Shown here piece by piece: positions 1-6,381 of a stretch of 10,964 bases of DNA (the stretch's first letter is position 1; each line of letters opens with the position of its first letter). The stretch is taken from positions 1 to 10,964 of the forward strand of contig JAJRXN010000194.1 of the NCBI GenBank assembly GCA_024276295.1. Direction: 5' to 3'. The stretch is from Acidobacteriota bacterium (GTDB taxonomy: Bacteria; Acidobacteriota; Polarisedimenticolia; J045). The notes under the pieces are model-generated. The model did not search any database. It saw only the letters and a program-made list of their open reading frames with translations, and was not told the DNA's origin. Both the position numbers and the translations under genes were made by a program.

Positions 1-1
1 A

Positions 2-316
2 CGGCCCGGCCGGAAGACCACGCTCGAGGGCTCGATGCCGCTCGCCTGGCAGCCCGGCGACTGGATCCGGTTCCTCGACGCGATGACGCTGGCCCGCGAA
101 GAACGGCGGCTGCGCGCGCTGGCCCGCGAACAGGCCCTGGCCGAGATCCGGGAGCGCATCGAGGCGGAAGACCTCGCCGAGGACGAAAAAGGCCGGGAAC
201 CCGAAGAACTCCTGCCCCCCGAGCTGCACGACGGGCTCGACGGCTTCCCGGCGGAGGTGCTCGAGGCGAACCGCAGCGGCCGTCTGCGCGCCCTGCCCGA
301 GCCGGGAGGCGGCTGA
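2..316 (+). CDS. C-terminal part of an unrecognised charged protein (5' truncated by window edge)
   Basis: The frame is open from the first complete codon at position 2 to a TGA at 314-316, so this is probably the end of a longer gene and not a new gene starting at the ATG at 35. The visible part is about 104 residues. The first stretch contains GRKTTLEGS and a Trp-rich segment (AWQPGDWIRFLDAM). It is followed by an Arg/Glu/Ala-rich stretch of roughly 40 residues (REERRLRALAREQALAEIRE) that is likely helical or coiled coil, then an acidic Pro-containing tail. I do not recognise a family. It is the only plausible plus-strand gene in the window. It ends 8 nt before the stop of the converging minus-strand lipoprotein gene, so the two are tail to tail. 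Coding is supported by the open frame and the absence of a competing minus-strand frame; the function is unknown. Confidence 0.55.
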   Translation, partial: RPGRKTTLEGSMPLAWQPGDWIRFLDAMTLAREERRLRALAREQALAEIRERIEAEDLAEDEKGREPEELLPPELHDGLDGFPAEVLEANRSGRLRALPEPGGG

Positions 317-331
317 GGCTCCGCCTACCCG
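302..331. terminator. possible bidirectional hairpin between convergent genes
   Basis: AGGCGG (307-312) and CCGCCT (321-326) form a 6-bp GC stem with an 8-nt loop. After one mismatch, a few more G-C pairs can extend it. It spans both stop codons of the convergent genes, where a shared terminator would be expected. No T-tract follows on either strand, so it would be a weak or atypical intrinsic terminator, and short GC stems arise easily by chance at this GC content. Confidence 0.25.
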
Positions 332-1014
332 CCGTCAACGACCGCGGCGCGCTGCCAGTCGAACGCGTCGAGCGGGACGCCGTGGTGCCGTGCCAGTCGC
401 TCGAGATCCGGAGCACGGCCGGTCGCCCGTGCCTGCAGCGTGAAGTGCGCGACGAGCGCGGCCGCTGCCGGGTCGCTCGCGGCCAGGACGATCCCGGCGG
501 TCCAGGTGCGGCCGTCGACCCGTGGTGCGAGCAGATCGACGAGCAGCGGCCCGGAGAGGACCGCGGCGGGCGGAGGTGGATCGAGCCGGCCCTCGCGCCA
601 GTCGGGGCGCCAGACCGTGACCGCCGCGCCGGCGGCACCTGCGAGATCGAGCCGCTGCGCGACGACCTCGGCCAACTGCCCGCGGGGCGGCCCACCCGCC
701 GCGCCGCGCGCGTCCGCCAGCCGCCGCCAGGCGTCGAGCGGGAACTCGGCGTCGAGCAGCCAGGTGACCGCCGCATCGGCCGCCGCGCGGACCGCGGACT
801 CGGCGAACCCGCCGGCCGCATCCGTCGCGTCACGGAGGATCACCTGGACAACCTGAAGCCCTTCGCCCGCTGCCGGCACCCCGGGGCCCGCGTCAGGGGC
901 AACGGGCGCCGCTCGCGGCCCGGCGGGCAGGCCGTGGAGCACGGGCCCCGGACAGCCGGCCGCCAGCAGGAGGAGCACGGACGTCGTCGCCGCCAGCCGG
1001 GCTTCCCGTCTCAT
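325..1014 (-). CDS. putative lipoprotein, unknown function
   Basis: This encodes 229 residues starting at ATG 1014. The N-terminus is a classic type II signal peptide: MRREAR, a hydrophobic core (TTSVLLLL) and the lipobox LAAGC with Cys21, so the product is predicted to be exported and lipid-anchored. An Ala/Pro/Gly-rich linker (about 22-50) precedes a globular part (about 52-229) with LQVVQVILRDATDAA near its start and a C-terminal LERLARHHGVPLDAFDW. I recognise no family. The frame stays open upstream to 1212, but that extension has no signal peptide and lies antisense-free inside the neighbouring gene in another frame. ATG 1014 is preceded by GGAGTGGG and overlaps the stop of the upstream lipoyl-transferase-like gene as ATGA (1011-1014), which implies translational coupling. 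The stop is TAG at 325-327. The lipoprotein call is firm; the function is open. Confidence 0.72.
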   Translation of the reverse strand: MRREARLAATTSVLLLLAAGCPGPVLHGLPAGPRAAPVAPDAGPGVPAAGEGLQVVQVILRDATDAAGGFAESAVRAAADAAVTWLLDAEFPLDAWRRLADARGAAGGPPRGQLAEVVAQRLDLAGAAGAAVTVWRPDWREGRLDPPPPAAVLSGPLLVDLLAPRVDGRTWTAGIVLAASDPAAAALVAHFTLQARATGRAPDLERLARHHGVPLDAFDWQRAAVVDGG

Positions 1015-1751
1015 CGCAGGCCCACTCCGGCCGGCCATCCCCGGTCCCAGGAACCGGGACGCGGCTCGCAGCGGTACGTCTCCGCCAGGGACGCCAGGAA
1101 GCCCTCCCACAGCGCCTCGGGCGCGAGCCCGGCGAGAGCGGCGACGGCCCGCCCGCGCGCCGGGTCGTGGCGTGCTTCGAGTTCCTCGAGCGCACCGTCT
1201 GCCGGGGCGCACGGAATCGCCGTCTGCACGAGGATCGCCGGGCCGAGGCGCGCGAGCGCCACCCCCGCGACCTTGACCGCGCCGACCGCCACCTCGTCGC
1301 GATCGCCGCGGGAAAAGCAGATCTCGGAGCGGTCCGCCGGGGCGCCGCGGCCGGTCAGCACGTCGGCCTCGATCCCCGACCGGGAGAGGCCGGACGCGAT
1401 GGCCCGGGCCACGCGCCGCGCGGTCGCGCGGAACTCGCCCGCCCCCTGGGGCCCGCGGATCGCCAGCGTCAGCGCCACGTCCCCCGGCAGGTGCAGCAGC
1501 CAGCCGCCGCCTGTCGGCCTCCGCGCCAGCTCGACACCGGCGTCGCGGGCCGCCTCCACCAGCGCCACGGGCGGGCTCTGGGCCCGACCGAAGCTCAGCG
1601 CCGGCGCGGCCCAGCCGTGGCGCCGCGCGACGATCGCACTCAGCTCGCCCTCGCGCAGCGCGCGCGCGAGCCCTAGATCCCGGGCCATCGCCTCGCGGGC
1701 CGGCTCGGGGCCGTCGCAGAGGACCATCAGGGATGGGGGCCTGGAGACCAT
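1011..1751 (-). CDS. lipoate-protein ligase / octanoyltransferase family protein (BPL_LplA_LipB fold)
   Basis: This encodes 246 residues from ATG 1751. GAGG lies 8 nt upstream of this start; a GTG at 1802 would add 17 residues but has a poorer ribosome site. Family features in order: a helix EPAREAMARDLGLARAL (about 16-32), like the 'eNmAlDe' region; ARRPTGGGWLLHLPGD (76-91), matching the RRxsGGGavfHdxGn acyl-adenylate loop of LplA; ICFS (144-147) at the place where LipM-type octanoyltransferases carry their catalytic Cys; and VGAVKVAGVALAR (156-168), matching the GrKisGsAq motif with the conserved Lys160. The C-terminal accessory domain of E. coli LplA is absent. Unusual points are HLPG in place of HDxG, and VQT where most members have QHG. 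The enzyme likely transfers or ligates lipoyl, octanoyl or biotin-like acyl groups to lysines of acceptor domains in the cytoplasm, but the substrate cannot be read from sequence. It overlaps the lipoprotein gene by 4 nt. Confidence 0.8.
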   Translation of the reverse strand: MVSRPPSLMVLCDGPEPAREAMARDLGLARALREGELSAIVARRHGWAAPALSFGRAQSPPVALVEAARDAGVELARRPTGGGWLLHLPGDVALTLAIRGPQGAGEFRATARRVARAIASGLSRSGIEADVLTGRGAPADRSEICFSRGDRDEVAVGAVKVAGVALARLGPAILVQTAIPCAPADGALEELEARHDPARGRAVAALAGLAPEALWEGFLASLAETYRCEPRPGSWDRGWPAGVGLR

Positions 1752-2176
1752 GCAGGGTACCTCGGGGTGCCGGAACCGGAGCTTAGGCGGCCCGGGGGCC
1801 ACTCGCCACCACGTGGCACGGAGCCTGCCGGCCCGGGGCGCAGGCGTTCCGCGAACGGGCGGACCAGCGAGTTCCGCTGCACGTAGCGGCCGACTCCGGA
1901 CGAGGCTGGCAGCACTTGTCAGGAAGGGTCAAGAGGGGGTTCGGTCAGGCATTCCGCTCTGCCAGGGCCCACCGACCGAGCCGGCCGCTACCGGGGGCCA
2001 CGTCGCTCGACGCGGCCGACCCCGGACAGTGCAGGGCCCGTGCCACGATGCCTGCCACCTCGGCGGCGAGTTCCAAGAGACTGAAACCGAAAAGGTTGCC
2101 GTTCGGACCGGCGGGCAGCTCGCCACCGCGCCCGGCCCCGGCGCCGGAAACCCGACACCGGCCGGCAGAAAAGGCG
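1752..2176. other. 425-nt spacer without a convincing gene
   Basis: This lies between the TPR gene stop and the lipoyl-transferase-like start. I see no tRNA, repeat array or recognisable ORF. Minor items follow. An AT-richer patch lies at about 2070-2100. A small inverted repeat occupies 1874-1889 (CCGCT, 6 nt, AGCGG). A CCACGTGG palindrome lies at 1808-1815. A minus-strand TAAGCT (1780-1785) could be a -10 element 28 nt before ATG 1751, with only a weak -35 17 nt upstream (TGGCGA). A TTGACC on the minus strand (1927-1932) has no matching -10. Because the spacer is long, the lipoyl-transferase/lipoprotein pair probably has its own promoter here, but I cannot place it with confidence. Confidence 0.4.
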
Positions 2177-4162
2177 TCAGGAATCCGCCGCTGCCAGGGC
2201 GGCGAGGCGGCCGAGCAGCGGGCTTTCCGGATCGAAGCGCTGGACGAGTTCCGCCAGCACCCGCGCCTCCCCGCGGCTTCCACCGGCCAGGGCGAGTTCC
2301 GCAAGCTCCCCGGCCAGTTCCGGCCGCGCGGCGTCGTCGACCCCTTCGCCGGCCGCCAGCGCCTTCAGGCCCGCCTGGAGCGCCTCGGCCGTCGCCCCCT
2401 GCTCGCGGAACCCCCGGACCAGCAGCAGGCCCGCCATGGCCGCCCTCTCGGGCGAGGAGAGCAGCCCTTCGAGGATCGGGCGCGCCTGGCCGAAGAGCCC
2501 CATCTCCATCAGCCCGAGCGCCATCTGGTACGACGTCTCGGTGTCGGCGTCCGAGACGGCGCGGCCGATCCCTTCCTCGAGCGCCTTGAGATCCGGCCCG
2601 TCGATCCCGGGAGGATCGCCTCTCGGCGGGCCGCCCGACGACGTTCCCAACGCCATCGACGGGGCGGTCACGCCTTCACCGGCCTCGTCGTCGAAGACGA
2701 TCACGAAGTCGTCGTCGCCTCCCCCGGCCTCGGGGGCAGGCTCGGGCGGCGCGACCGGCGCATCGACTCGAACCGGTGCCGGCATGGTCGTCGTCCCGAC
2801 CGGGCCCTGCCCGGCGTCCGCGGCGGGGGCCGGAGCTTCCTCGGCCGGCGCCTCGAGCGGAATCGCCGGGACGCCGTCCTCCGCCCCGGAGGCCGTTTCC
2901 CGACTCGCCGGCTTGTGGGGAGGCGTCGGCTTGCCGCCGGCCGCTCCGAGGACGCGGAGGACGTCGGGATGGTCCTGGTACCTCGCCGGAATCGCCCGGA
3001 GTGCGCGCCGCGCCGTGTCCGCGAGGCCATGCTGGAGCAGCGCCTCGGCCTCGAACAGCCGCGCGCGGATCTCGTCCGGCAGGTCGGGAGTTCCGGCCGC
3101 CGCCGGCCCGGCCCCCGGAACGGCCACCGCTCCGGTCTGCTGCGCCATCGAGCCGGACAGCCGCGAGGCGGCGGAGGCCGCCCAGGCGAAACGTCGGCCG
3201 TCCCGCGCCGTCAGGCGTTCGAGGAGGTCCTTGAGGTCACGCCCGAAGCGGCGCGAGCGCCCGAGGTCGCGCACCGCGATCCGCGCCGCCCGGTCGGCCG
3301 CCTCCAGCCGGTCGGCCTCCGCGAACAGCGATGCCGCGCGGAGCGCCGCACAACCGGTCGGCGCGTTCTCCGTGGCGAGCACCGCTTCGAGTTCGTCGAG
3401 CACGGCCGCCGACGTGTCGGGTCGCCCGACAAGGCAGCACGCGCGGAACGTCGCCCAGGTGCCGGGCAGCGCCCCGCTGCCCTCCGGCGGCCGCGGCGGG
3501 AGCGCCTCGGGGTGGCGCTCGAAGGTCGCCTCGGCCCGGGAGAGCGCCTCGAAGACGTTGTCACCCGTCGGATCGAGTCCGAAGGCCTCTGCCGCCGCCA
3601 GGGTGGCGCCTGCGAGGTCTCCGGACCGGCAGCGGGTGACCGCCAGCGCCGCCCGCGCGGACGCCCGGTCCGCCTCGGCACCGATCTCGTCGGTCAGCCT
3701 GACGAGCGCCTCGAGGAACGACGGATCGGTCGGCGACGCCGCCGCACCGCGCTCGAGCGTCCGGCGGGCGGACGTCAGGTCACGGCGCTCGGCGAACAGC
3801 CGGCTCGCCTCGAGCAGCGGCACGCGCGCGTCGGCGACACGCCCCGCCTCGAGGCAGGCCTCGCCGAGATCCTCGAGCAGTTCGGGCGAAGGTTCCCCGA
3901 TCCGCGTGGCCCGGCGCAGCGCGGCGAGAGCATGGTTGGTCTGGCCGCCGTCGCGATAGACGCGCGCCAGACGACGGAGCGCGTCCCGAGCCTCCTCGTG
4001 GCGTCCGATCCTGGCCAGCGCATCACCGAGCCGCTGGAGCACGGCCGGGTCGTTCGGCACGAGTTCCGCGAGCTGCCGGTACAGCTCCGCCGCGCCTGCC
4101 AGATCTCCCTGGCGAACGGCGGCAGCCGCCTGCTGCAGAAGGCGCTGGCGTTCTCCTGCCAC
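2177..4162 (-). CDS. tetratricopeptide-repeat protein with acidic/Pro-rich linker
   Basis: This encodes 661 residues from GTG 4162, which lies 3 nt after the rplS stop; no good Shine-Dalgarno site is visible, so translation is probably coupled to rplS. The N-terminal third (about 5-140) holds TPR units: QGDLAGAAELYRQLAELVPNDP (about 18-39), then a second unit with GRHEEARDALRRLARVY, then a third with AGRVADARVPL. More degenerate helical repeats run to about 405. A Pro/Ala/Glu-rich linker (about 410-525) contains a short hydrophobic-acidic segment DDDFVIVFDDEAG (483-495). The C-terminus (about 536-655) resumes TPR-like helices; DTETSYQMALGLMEMGLFGQA resembles the 'ETHYNLGIAYxEMGL' unit seen in TPR scaffold proteins of deltaproteobacteria and acidobacteria. 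There is no signal peptide or membrane segment, so it is probably cytoplasmic. It likely mediates protein-protein contacts; the partner is unknown. Its place at the end of a ribosomal/RNA-modification operon suggests co-transcription, not a proven functional link. Confidence 0.85.
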   Translation of the reverse strand: MAGERQRLLQQAAAAVRQGDLAGAAELYRQLAELVPNDPAVLQRLGDALARIGRHEEARDALRRLARVYRDGGQTNHALAALRRATRIGEPSPELLEDLGEACLEAGRVADARVPLLEASRLFAERRDLTSARRTLERGAAASPTDPSFLEALVRLTDEIGAEADRASARAALAVTRCRSGDLAGATLAAAEAFGLDPTGDNVFEALSRAEATFERHPEALPPRPPEGSGALPGTWATFRACCLVGRPDTSAAVLDELEAVLATENAPTGCAALRAASLFAEADRLEAADRAARIAVRDLGRSRRFGRDLKDLLERLTARDGRRFAWAASAASRLSGSMAQQTGAVAVPGAGPAAAGTPDLPDEIRARLFEAEALLQHGLADTARRALRAIPARYQDHPDVLRVLGAAGGKPTPPHKPASRETASGAEDGVPAIPLEAPAEEAPAPAADAGQGPVGTTTMPAPVRVDAPVAPPEPAPEAGGGDDDFVIVFDDEAGEGVTAPSMALGTSSGGPPRGDPPGIDGPDLKALEEGIGRAVSDADTETSYQMALGLMEMGLFGQARPILEGLLSSPERAAMAGLLLVRGFREQGATAEALQAGLKALAAGEGVDDAARPELAGELAELALAGGSRGEARVLAELVQRFDPESPLLGRLAALAAADS

Positions 4163-4165
4163 GCG

Positions 4166-4525
4166 TCAGACCCGGCGCCGCTCCTTGATCCGCGCCGCCT
4201 TTCCGGAGAGTCCCCGGAGGTGATAGAGCTTCGCGCGCAGGACGCGCCCATACCGCACGACCTCGATCTTCGCGACCACCGGGCCATGGAGCGGAAAGAC
4301 GCGCTCGACACCGATGCCGCCGCTGATCTTGCGCACGCGGAACGTCGACCGGGTCGAGCCCTTGCCGTGCTTGCGCCCCAGGACGACACCCTGGAAGACC
4401 TGGATGCGTTCCTTCTCGCCCTCGCGCACACGGACGTGCACGCGGACGGTGTCGCCAGGACCGAACTCGGGGATGTCGGGCTTGATGTGGGCCGCCTCGA
4501 ACGACCGGATGATCTGCTCACTCAT
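4166..4525 (-). CDS. rplS: 50S ribosomal protein L19
   Basis: This encodes 119 residues, the usual L19 length. Family hallmarks are PEFGPGDTVRVHVRVREGEKERIQVFQG near the N-terminus (about 19-46), VVLGRKHGKGSTRSTFRVRKISGGIGVERVFPLHGP (47-82), and VRYGRVLRAKLYHLRGLSGKAARIKERR at the end. L19 sits at the 30S-50S interface and helps form an intersubunit bridge. The ATG at 4525 overlaps the trmD stop by 8 nt (4518-4525), with GAGG about 10 nt upstream inside trmD. The trmD-rplS order is the classical one and supports both calls. Confidence 0.98.
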   Translation of the reverse strand: MSEQIIRSFEAAHIKPDIPEFGPGDTVRVHVRVREGEKERIQVFQGVVLGRKHGKGSTRSTFRVRKISGGIGVERVFPLHGPVVAKIEVVRYGRVLRAKLYHLRGLSGKAARIKERRRV

Positions 4526-5270
4526 CGCTCTGTGTCCTCGACCGCCGCGCAGCGACGGCGGTGGAATTCTCGTCCTCGATCAGCTCGGGCCGCCGTGCGC
4601 GGGTCCGGGCAAGAGCCTGCTCGCGGCGCCAACGCTCGATCCTGGCATGGTGCCCGGACAACAGCACGTCCGGGACGCGGCACCCCCGGTACTCCGCCGG
4701 TCGCGTGTAGTGCGGGTGGTCCAGCGCCCGCGTCTCGAACGACTCGCGGACCAGCGACTCGGGCTCGCCCACCACACCCGGCACCAGCCGGCCGACGGCC
4801 TCGATGACGATCATGGCGGCCAACTCGCCGCCGGTCAACACGTAGTCCCCGATCGACAGTTCCTCGTCGGCCAGATGCTCCCGGACCCGGTCGTCGATTC
4901 CCTCGTAGCGACCGCAGAGCAGCACCAGCCGGCCGGCCTCTCTCAGTTCGTGGGCGATCCGCTGCTCGAACCGCCGCCCCCCGGGGTCGAGGAGGATCAC
5001 CCGCATCGGCTCGTCGGGGCGCTCGGCCCGCAGGGCCTCGACGGCCCGGAACCACGGCTCCGGCTTCATCACCATCCCGGCCCCGCCACCGAACGGCGCG
5101 TCGTCGACCTGGTAGTGCGGCGGATCGGCGTACTGGCGCAGGTCCCGCACGTCCAGGCCGAGCAGACCGCGCTCGAACGCCTTGCCCAGCACGCCGTGGC
5201 CCAGCGGCCCCGGAAACATGTCCGGGAAGATCGTCAGGACGACGAACTCCTGAGGCAGCCGATCCCTCAT
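4518..5270 (-). CDS. trmD: tRNA (guanine37-N1)-methyltransferase
   Basis: This encodes 250 residues and uses S-adenosylmethionine to methylate G37 next to the anticodon, preventing +1 frameshifting. It is a SPOUT enzyme with a trefoil knot. The motifs are FVVLTIFPDMFPGPLGHGVLGKA at the N-terminus, DDAPFGGGAGMVMKPEP (56-72), LLCGRYEGIDDRV (117-129), SIGDYVLTGGELAAM (139-153), RLVPGVVG (161-168) with the likely catalytic Arg161, and DHPHYTRPAEYRG with VPDVLLSGHHARIERWRREQAL at the C-terminal domain. The position equivalent to the catalytic Asp169 of E. coli appears to be Glu176 (RESF instead of EDSF). The frame is open far upstream (to 5777), but that part is antiparallel noise inside rimM. ATG 5270 forms an ATGA overlap with the rimM stop and gives the standard N-terminus. 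Confidence 0.97.
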   Translation of the reverse strand: MRDRLPQEFVVLTIFPDMFPGPLGHGVLGKAFERGLLGLDVRDLRQYADPPHYQVDDAPFGGGAGMVMKPEPWFRAVEALRAERPDEPMRVILLDPGGRRFEQRIAHELREAGRLVLLCGRYEGIDDRVREHLADEELSIGDYVLTGGELAAMIVIEAVGRLVPGVVGEPESLVRESFETRALDHPHYTRPAEYRGCRVPDVLLSGHHARIERWRREQALARTRARRPELIEDENSTAVAARRSRTQSDE

Positions 5271-5839
5271 TCCGCGGCGCCTCCGGCGCCCACCGGCTCG
5301 TCCTCGTCGAGGAGTCCTGCCGGCGGGTCGATCACGACGCGGCCGGCGGCCGGGTCGATCCCGGTCGTGATCTCCGGCACCAGCGGCACGAGCCGCTCGG
5401 CACCGTCCGTCGTGGCGACCACGAGCAGGTCCGCGGCGACCCCTTCGAGCACCGACACGACGTGCCCGACGACGCGTCCGTCGGGCCGCTCGACGGCCAG
5501 GCCCGGAAGGTCCGCGACGTGAACCTCGCCCGCCTCGAGCACCGCGTCCGCGCGCCGTGCGTACAGCTCCGCGCCGGCGAGCGGCTCTGCATCGCCGATG
5601 CTGTCGATCCCCTCGAAGCCGAGCATCGTCCGCCCCCCCCGGACGGTCAGTCGCCGGACGCGCAGCGTGCGCCGTTCTCCCGAGCGAAGCCCGGCGACCA
5701 GCGTGCCGCCGGGGCGGAACCGGATCTCGGGCCAGTCGGTCTCGAGTTCGACCAGCAGCTCGCCGGCACGCCCCCACGGCCGGCCGGCCCGCGCCACGAG
5801 CACGAGCCGCTCCTCGTCCACCTGCCGGTCGGGGATCAT
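5267..5839 (-). CDS. rimM: 16S rRNA processing / ribosome maturation factor RimM
   Basis: This encodes 190 residues. The N-terminal RimM domain (about 11-95) shows VLVARAGRPWGRAGELLVEL, the family's 'vGrigkpHGirGElrv' element (His replaced by Trp here), and GIDSIGDAEPLAGAELY. The C-terminal PRC-barrel domain (about 105-178) shows EVHVADLPGLAV, GRVVGHVVSVLEG, LLVV, and RLVPLVPEITTGIDPAAGRVVIDPPAGLLD. RimM binds S19 and the 30S head during small-subunit assembly. The start ATG at 5839 is 12 nt after the khpA stop, with a weak GGGACCGG upstream. The stop overlaps trmD ATG by 4 nt. The Pro/Gly/Ala-rich last dozen residues look like a dispensable tail. Confidence 0.95.
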   Translation of the reverse strand: MIPDRQVDEERLVLVARAGRPWGRAGELLVELETDWPEIRFRPGGTLVAGLRSGERRTLRVRRLTVRGGRTMLGFEGIDSIGDAEPLAGAELYARRADAVLEAGEVHVADLPGLAVERPDGRVVGHVVSVLEGVAADLLVVATTDGAERLVPLVPEITTGIDPAAGRVVIDPPAGLLDEDEPVGAGGAAE

Positions 5840-5851
5840 CGTCCGGTCCCG

Positions 5852-6100
5852 TCAGTCCGGAATCTCGACCTCGAAGCGACGGCGATGCCGATGCGCCGAG
5901 ATCTCCGCCAGCGTGCGGATCGCCCGGATCGTCAGGCCTTCCTTGCCGATCACCTGCCCCCGGTCCTGCGCATCGACACGCAGCAGGAATCGCGTCGCCC
6001 GGCGGCCGTCGACCATCTCGACCTTCGCCGCCTCGGGATTCGAGACGAGGGCGCTGATCACCGTCTCGAGGAACGCCCGCATGCGTGCATCGAGGTTCAC
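5852..6100 (-). CDS. khpA: KH-domain RNA-binding protein KhpA (YlqC family)
   Basis: This encodes 82 residues, about the full family length. A single KH domain is clear: VEMVDGRRATRFLLRVDAQDRGQVIGKEGLTIRAIRTLAE, with the GxxG-type loop IGKEG at about 51-55. Family members bind RNA and in Gram-positives act with KhpB on cell elongation and division; here only RNA binding is inferred. The start is GTG 6100, giving a GTGA overlap with the rpsP stop; an in-frame ATG six codons later (6082) is an alternative. The rpsP-khpA-rimM-trmD order is the standard arrangement and makes the identification secure. Confidence 0.93.
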   Translation of the reverse strand: MNLDARMRAFLETVISALVSNPEAAKVEMVDGRRATRFLLRVDAQDRGQVIGKEGLTIRAIRTLAEISAHRHRRRFEVEIPD

Positions 6101-6354
6101 GCCTCGGCCTCCGTCCCGCCCTTGCGCAGCTTGCGCACCAGGCTGCGGACCGAATCGGAAGCGTGCGCTCCCTTGGCCACCCAGGCGTCGTACTTCTCGA
6201 CGTCGATCTGGACGCGGGCGGGATTCACCTTCGGATCGTAGTGTCCGATGATCTCGATCACACGCCCGTTGGGGGTGCGCCGGGAATCGGACACCGCGAC
6301 GCGAAAGAACGGATGGTTGCGGGAGCCTTCCCGCCGAAGCCTGATCTTGAGCAC
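6097..6354 (-). CDS. rpsP: 30S ribosomal protein S16
   Basis: This encodes 85 residues, typical for S16. The N-terminus MLKIRLRREGSRNHPFFRV AVSDSRRTPNGR and the following IEIIGHYDP, then VDVEKY-like QIDVEKYDAWVAKGA and DSVRSLVRK, match the family throughout. S16 binds 16S rRNA early in 30S assembly. The start is GTG 6354 with an excellent AAGGAG eight nt upstream. It lies 27 nt after the ffh stop, so it is most likely co-transcribed with ffh. Confidence 0.97.
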   Translation of the reverse strand: MLKIRLRREGSRNHPFFRVAVSDSRRTPNGRVIEIIGHYDPKVNPARVQIDVEKYDAWVAKGAHASDSVRSLVRKLRKGGTEAEA

Positions 6355-6362
6355 GTTCCTGT

Positions 6363-6368
6363 CTCCTT
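6363..6368 (-). promoter_or_regulatory. strong ribosome binding site of rpsP
   Basis: AAGGAG on the minus strand ends 8 nt before GTG 6354. It is the best Shine-Dalgarno match in the window and fixes the non-ATG start of rpsP. Confidence 0.8.
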
Positions 6369-6381
6369 GAAGAACCGCGAC

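Noticed and set aside
1752..2176. tRNA or 4.5S SRP RNA in the spacer
   Set aside because: I found no T-loop/acceptor pairing typical of tRNA and no GGAA tetraloop region typical of SRP RNA on either strand.
382..2589. Plus-strand open frame of 735 codons
   Set aside because: It runs antisense through the lipoprotein, the lipoyl-transferase-like gene and the TPR end; composition is low-complexity Arg/Pro/Gly and no motif is visible.
1916..4807. Plus-strand open frame of 963 codons opposite the TPR, rplS and trmD genes
   Set aside because: It is antisense to well-identified genes; the translation is Arg/Pro/Gly-rich with no family motif. Long antisense frames are expected when third positions are GC-rich.
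5271..5777. N-terminal extension of trmD
   Set aside because: The frame is open, but the extra residues are Arg-rich noise inside rimM; ATG 5270 with the ATGA overlap gives the normal TrmD N-terminus and length.
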